From the NCBI RefSeq assembly GCF_001618425.1, contig NZ_BDCU01000023.1, forward strand, positions 124,001-188,000: a DNA stretch of 64,000 nt, read 5' to 3'. Below the pieces are notes generated by a model. The model saw only the letters and a list, made by a program, of their open reading frames with translations, was not told where the DNA came from and ran no database searches. Position numbers and translations under genes: made by a program. This DNA comes from Nocardia fusca NBRC 14340 (GTDB lineage Bacteria > Actinomycetota > Actinomycetes > Mycobacteriales > Mycobacteriaceae). Shown piece by piece: positions 63,758-64,000 of the stretch (the stretch's first letter is position 1; each line of letters begins with the position of its first letter).

Positions 63758-64000
63758 TGCCGGTGGCCGAGATCGCGCTGACCGAGACACGGCTGTGGGC
63801 GTGGAGCGCGAACACCCATACCGATCTGACCCCTTCGGTCGTGCCCACCGGTGACGGCCGCAGTCTGGTGGTGGGCGAACCGCTGGCCCCGCCCTCCATC
63901 GCGGTGTCGCCGGTGCAGTTGGTCACCGCCGACCGCATCGCCTACGACCCGGGTATGCCGACGCCCGAGGAAGCATTGAGCGCGGTGTTCGGTCATACGC
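63757..64000 (+). CDS. ESX-4-linked protein, 3'-partial (possible Rv3446c family)
   Basis: ATG at 63757 overlaps the eccC stop by 1 bp (TAATG) and the frame is open to the window end (81 codons), so the gene runs on. Begins MPVAEIALTETRLWAW; contains G-x-x-L-V-V-G-E and a D-P-G-M-P-T-P-E-E-A-L segment. In M. tuberculosis the gene after eccC4 is Rv3446c, a type VII secretion-associated protein, and context fits this; the visible part alone cannot confirm it. Confidence 0.7.
   Translation, partial: MPVAEIALTETRLWAWSANTHTDLTPSVVPTGDGRSLVVGEPLAPPSIAVSPVQLVTADRIAYDPGMPTPEEALSAVFGHT

Noticed and set aside
1..64000. Insertion sequences, prophage, tRNA genes or integration sites
   Set aside because: I saw no transposase or integrase motifs, flanking direct repeats or tRNA-like cloverleaf. 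The accessory genes do not carry signs of a recent mobile element.

Overview
The window is GC-rich with strong third-position GC bias. It carries two complete type VII (ESX) secretion cores, PPE/EspC/EspG-type proteins and a mycobacterial-style alpha operon. This points to a mycolate-type actinomycete (Mycobacteriales), most likely Nocardia or a close relative. The genus is inferred from gene content, not shown by a marker gene.

Layout. (1) 1-16.2 kb: the 3' part of one enormous gene of at least 5,399 codons, open at the left edge. It holds a nuclease-like segment, three successive HExGH zinc-peptidase-like domains, two diverged copies of a ~3 kb module, Pro-rich linkers and an unrecognised C-terminal domain. 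(2) 16.2-21.5 kb: a 94-aa protein, a 492-aa protein resembling polymorphic-toxin immunity proteins, an EspB/PPE-like substrate, an EspG-like chaperone, and an antisense YwqK/MORN-type gene. (3) 22.0-27.6 kb: a co-directional substrate and chaperone operon (small protein, YbaB/EspL-like, EspC-like, EspA/E-like, PE-like, PPE, second EspG, two Esx proteins). (4) 27.6-40.3 kb: ESX core A, eccE(-) eccB(+) eccA(-) eccD(+) mycP(+) eccC(+). (5) 40.3-44.9 kb: GNAT, GntR/UTRA, DUF4254-like and an EspI-like MinD/ParA ATPase. (6) 45.2-50.1 kb: infA-rpmJ-rpsM-rpsK-rpsD-rpoA-rplQ-truA. (7) 50.3-53.1 kb: LLM oxidoreductase, CsoR copper repressor, MTAP-family phosphorylase, FMN reductase. (8) 53.2-64 kb: a second core, eccE(-) eccB(+) mycP(-) eccD(-) eccC(+), plus the start of a further gene. 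Its place just after truA matches ESX-4 of Mycobacterium tuberculosis, so I call it ESX-4. Unlike M. tuberculosis ESX-4 it has an eccE.

How it fits together. Core A has eccA, two EspG chaperones and a large substrate set, so it looks like a full ESX-1/2/3-grade secretion system. The giant protein and its immunity-like neighbour lie directly upstream and are plausible clients, which is inference. ESX-4 has no substrate genes inside the window; the Esx pair would be expected beyond the right edge. Convergent gene pairs are separated by strong inverted repeats that probably act as bidirectional terminators. The most unusual element is the giant multi-zincin protein.
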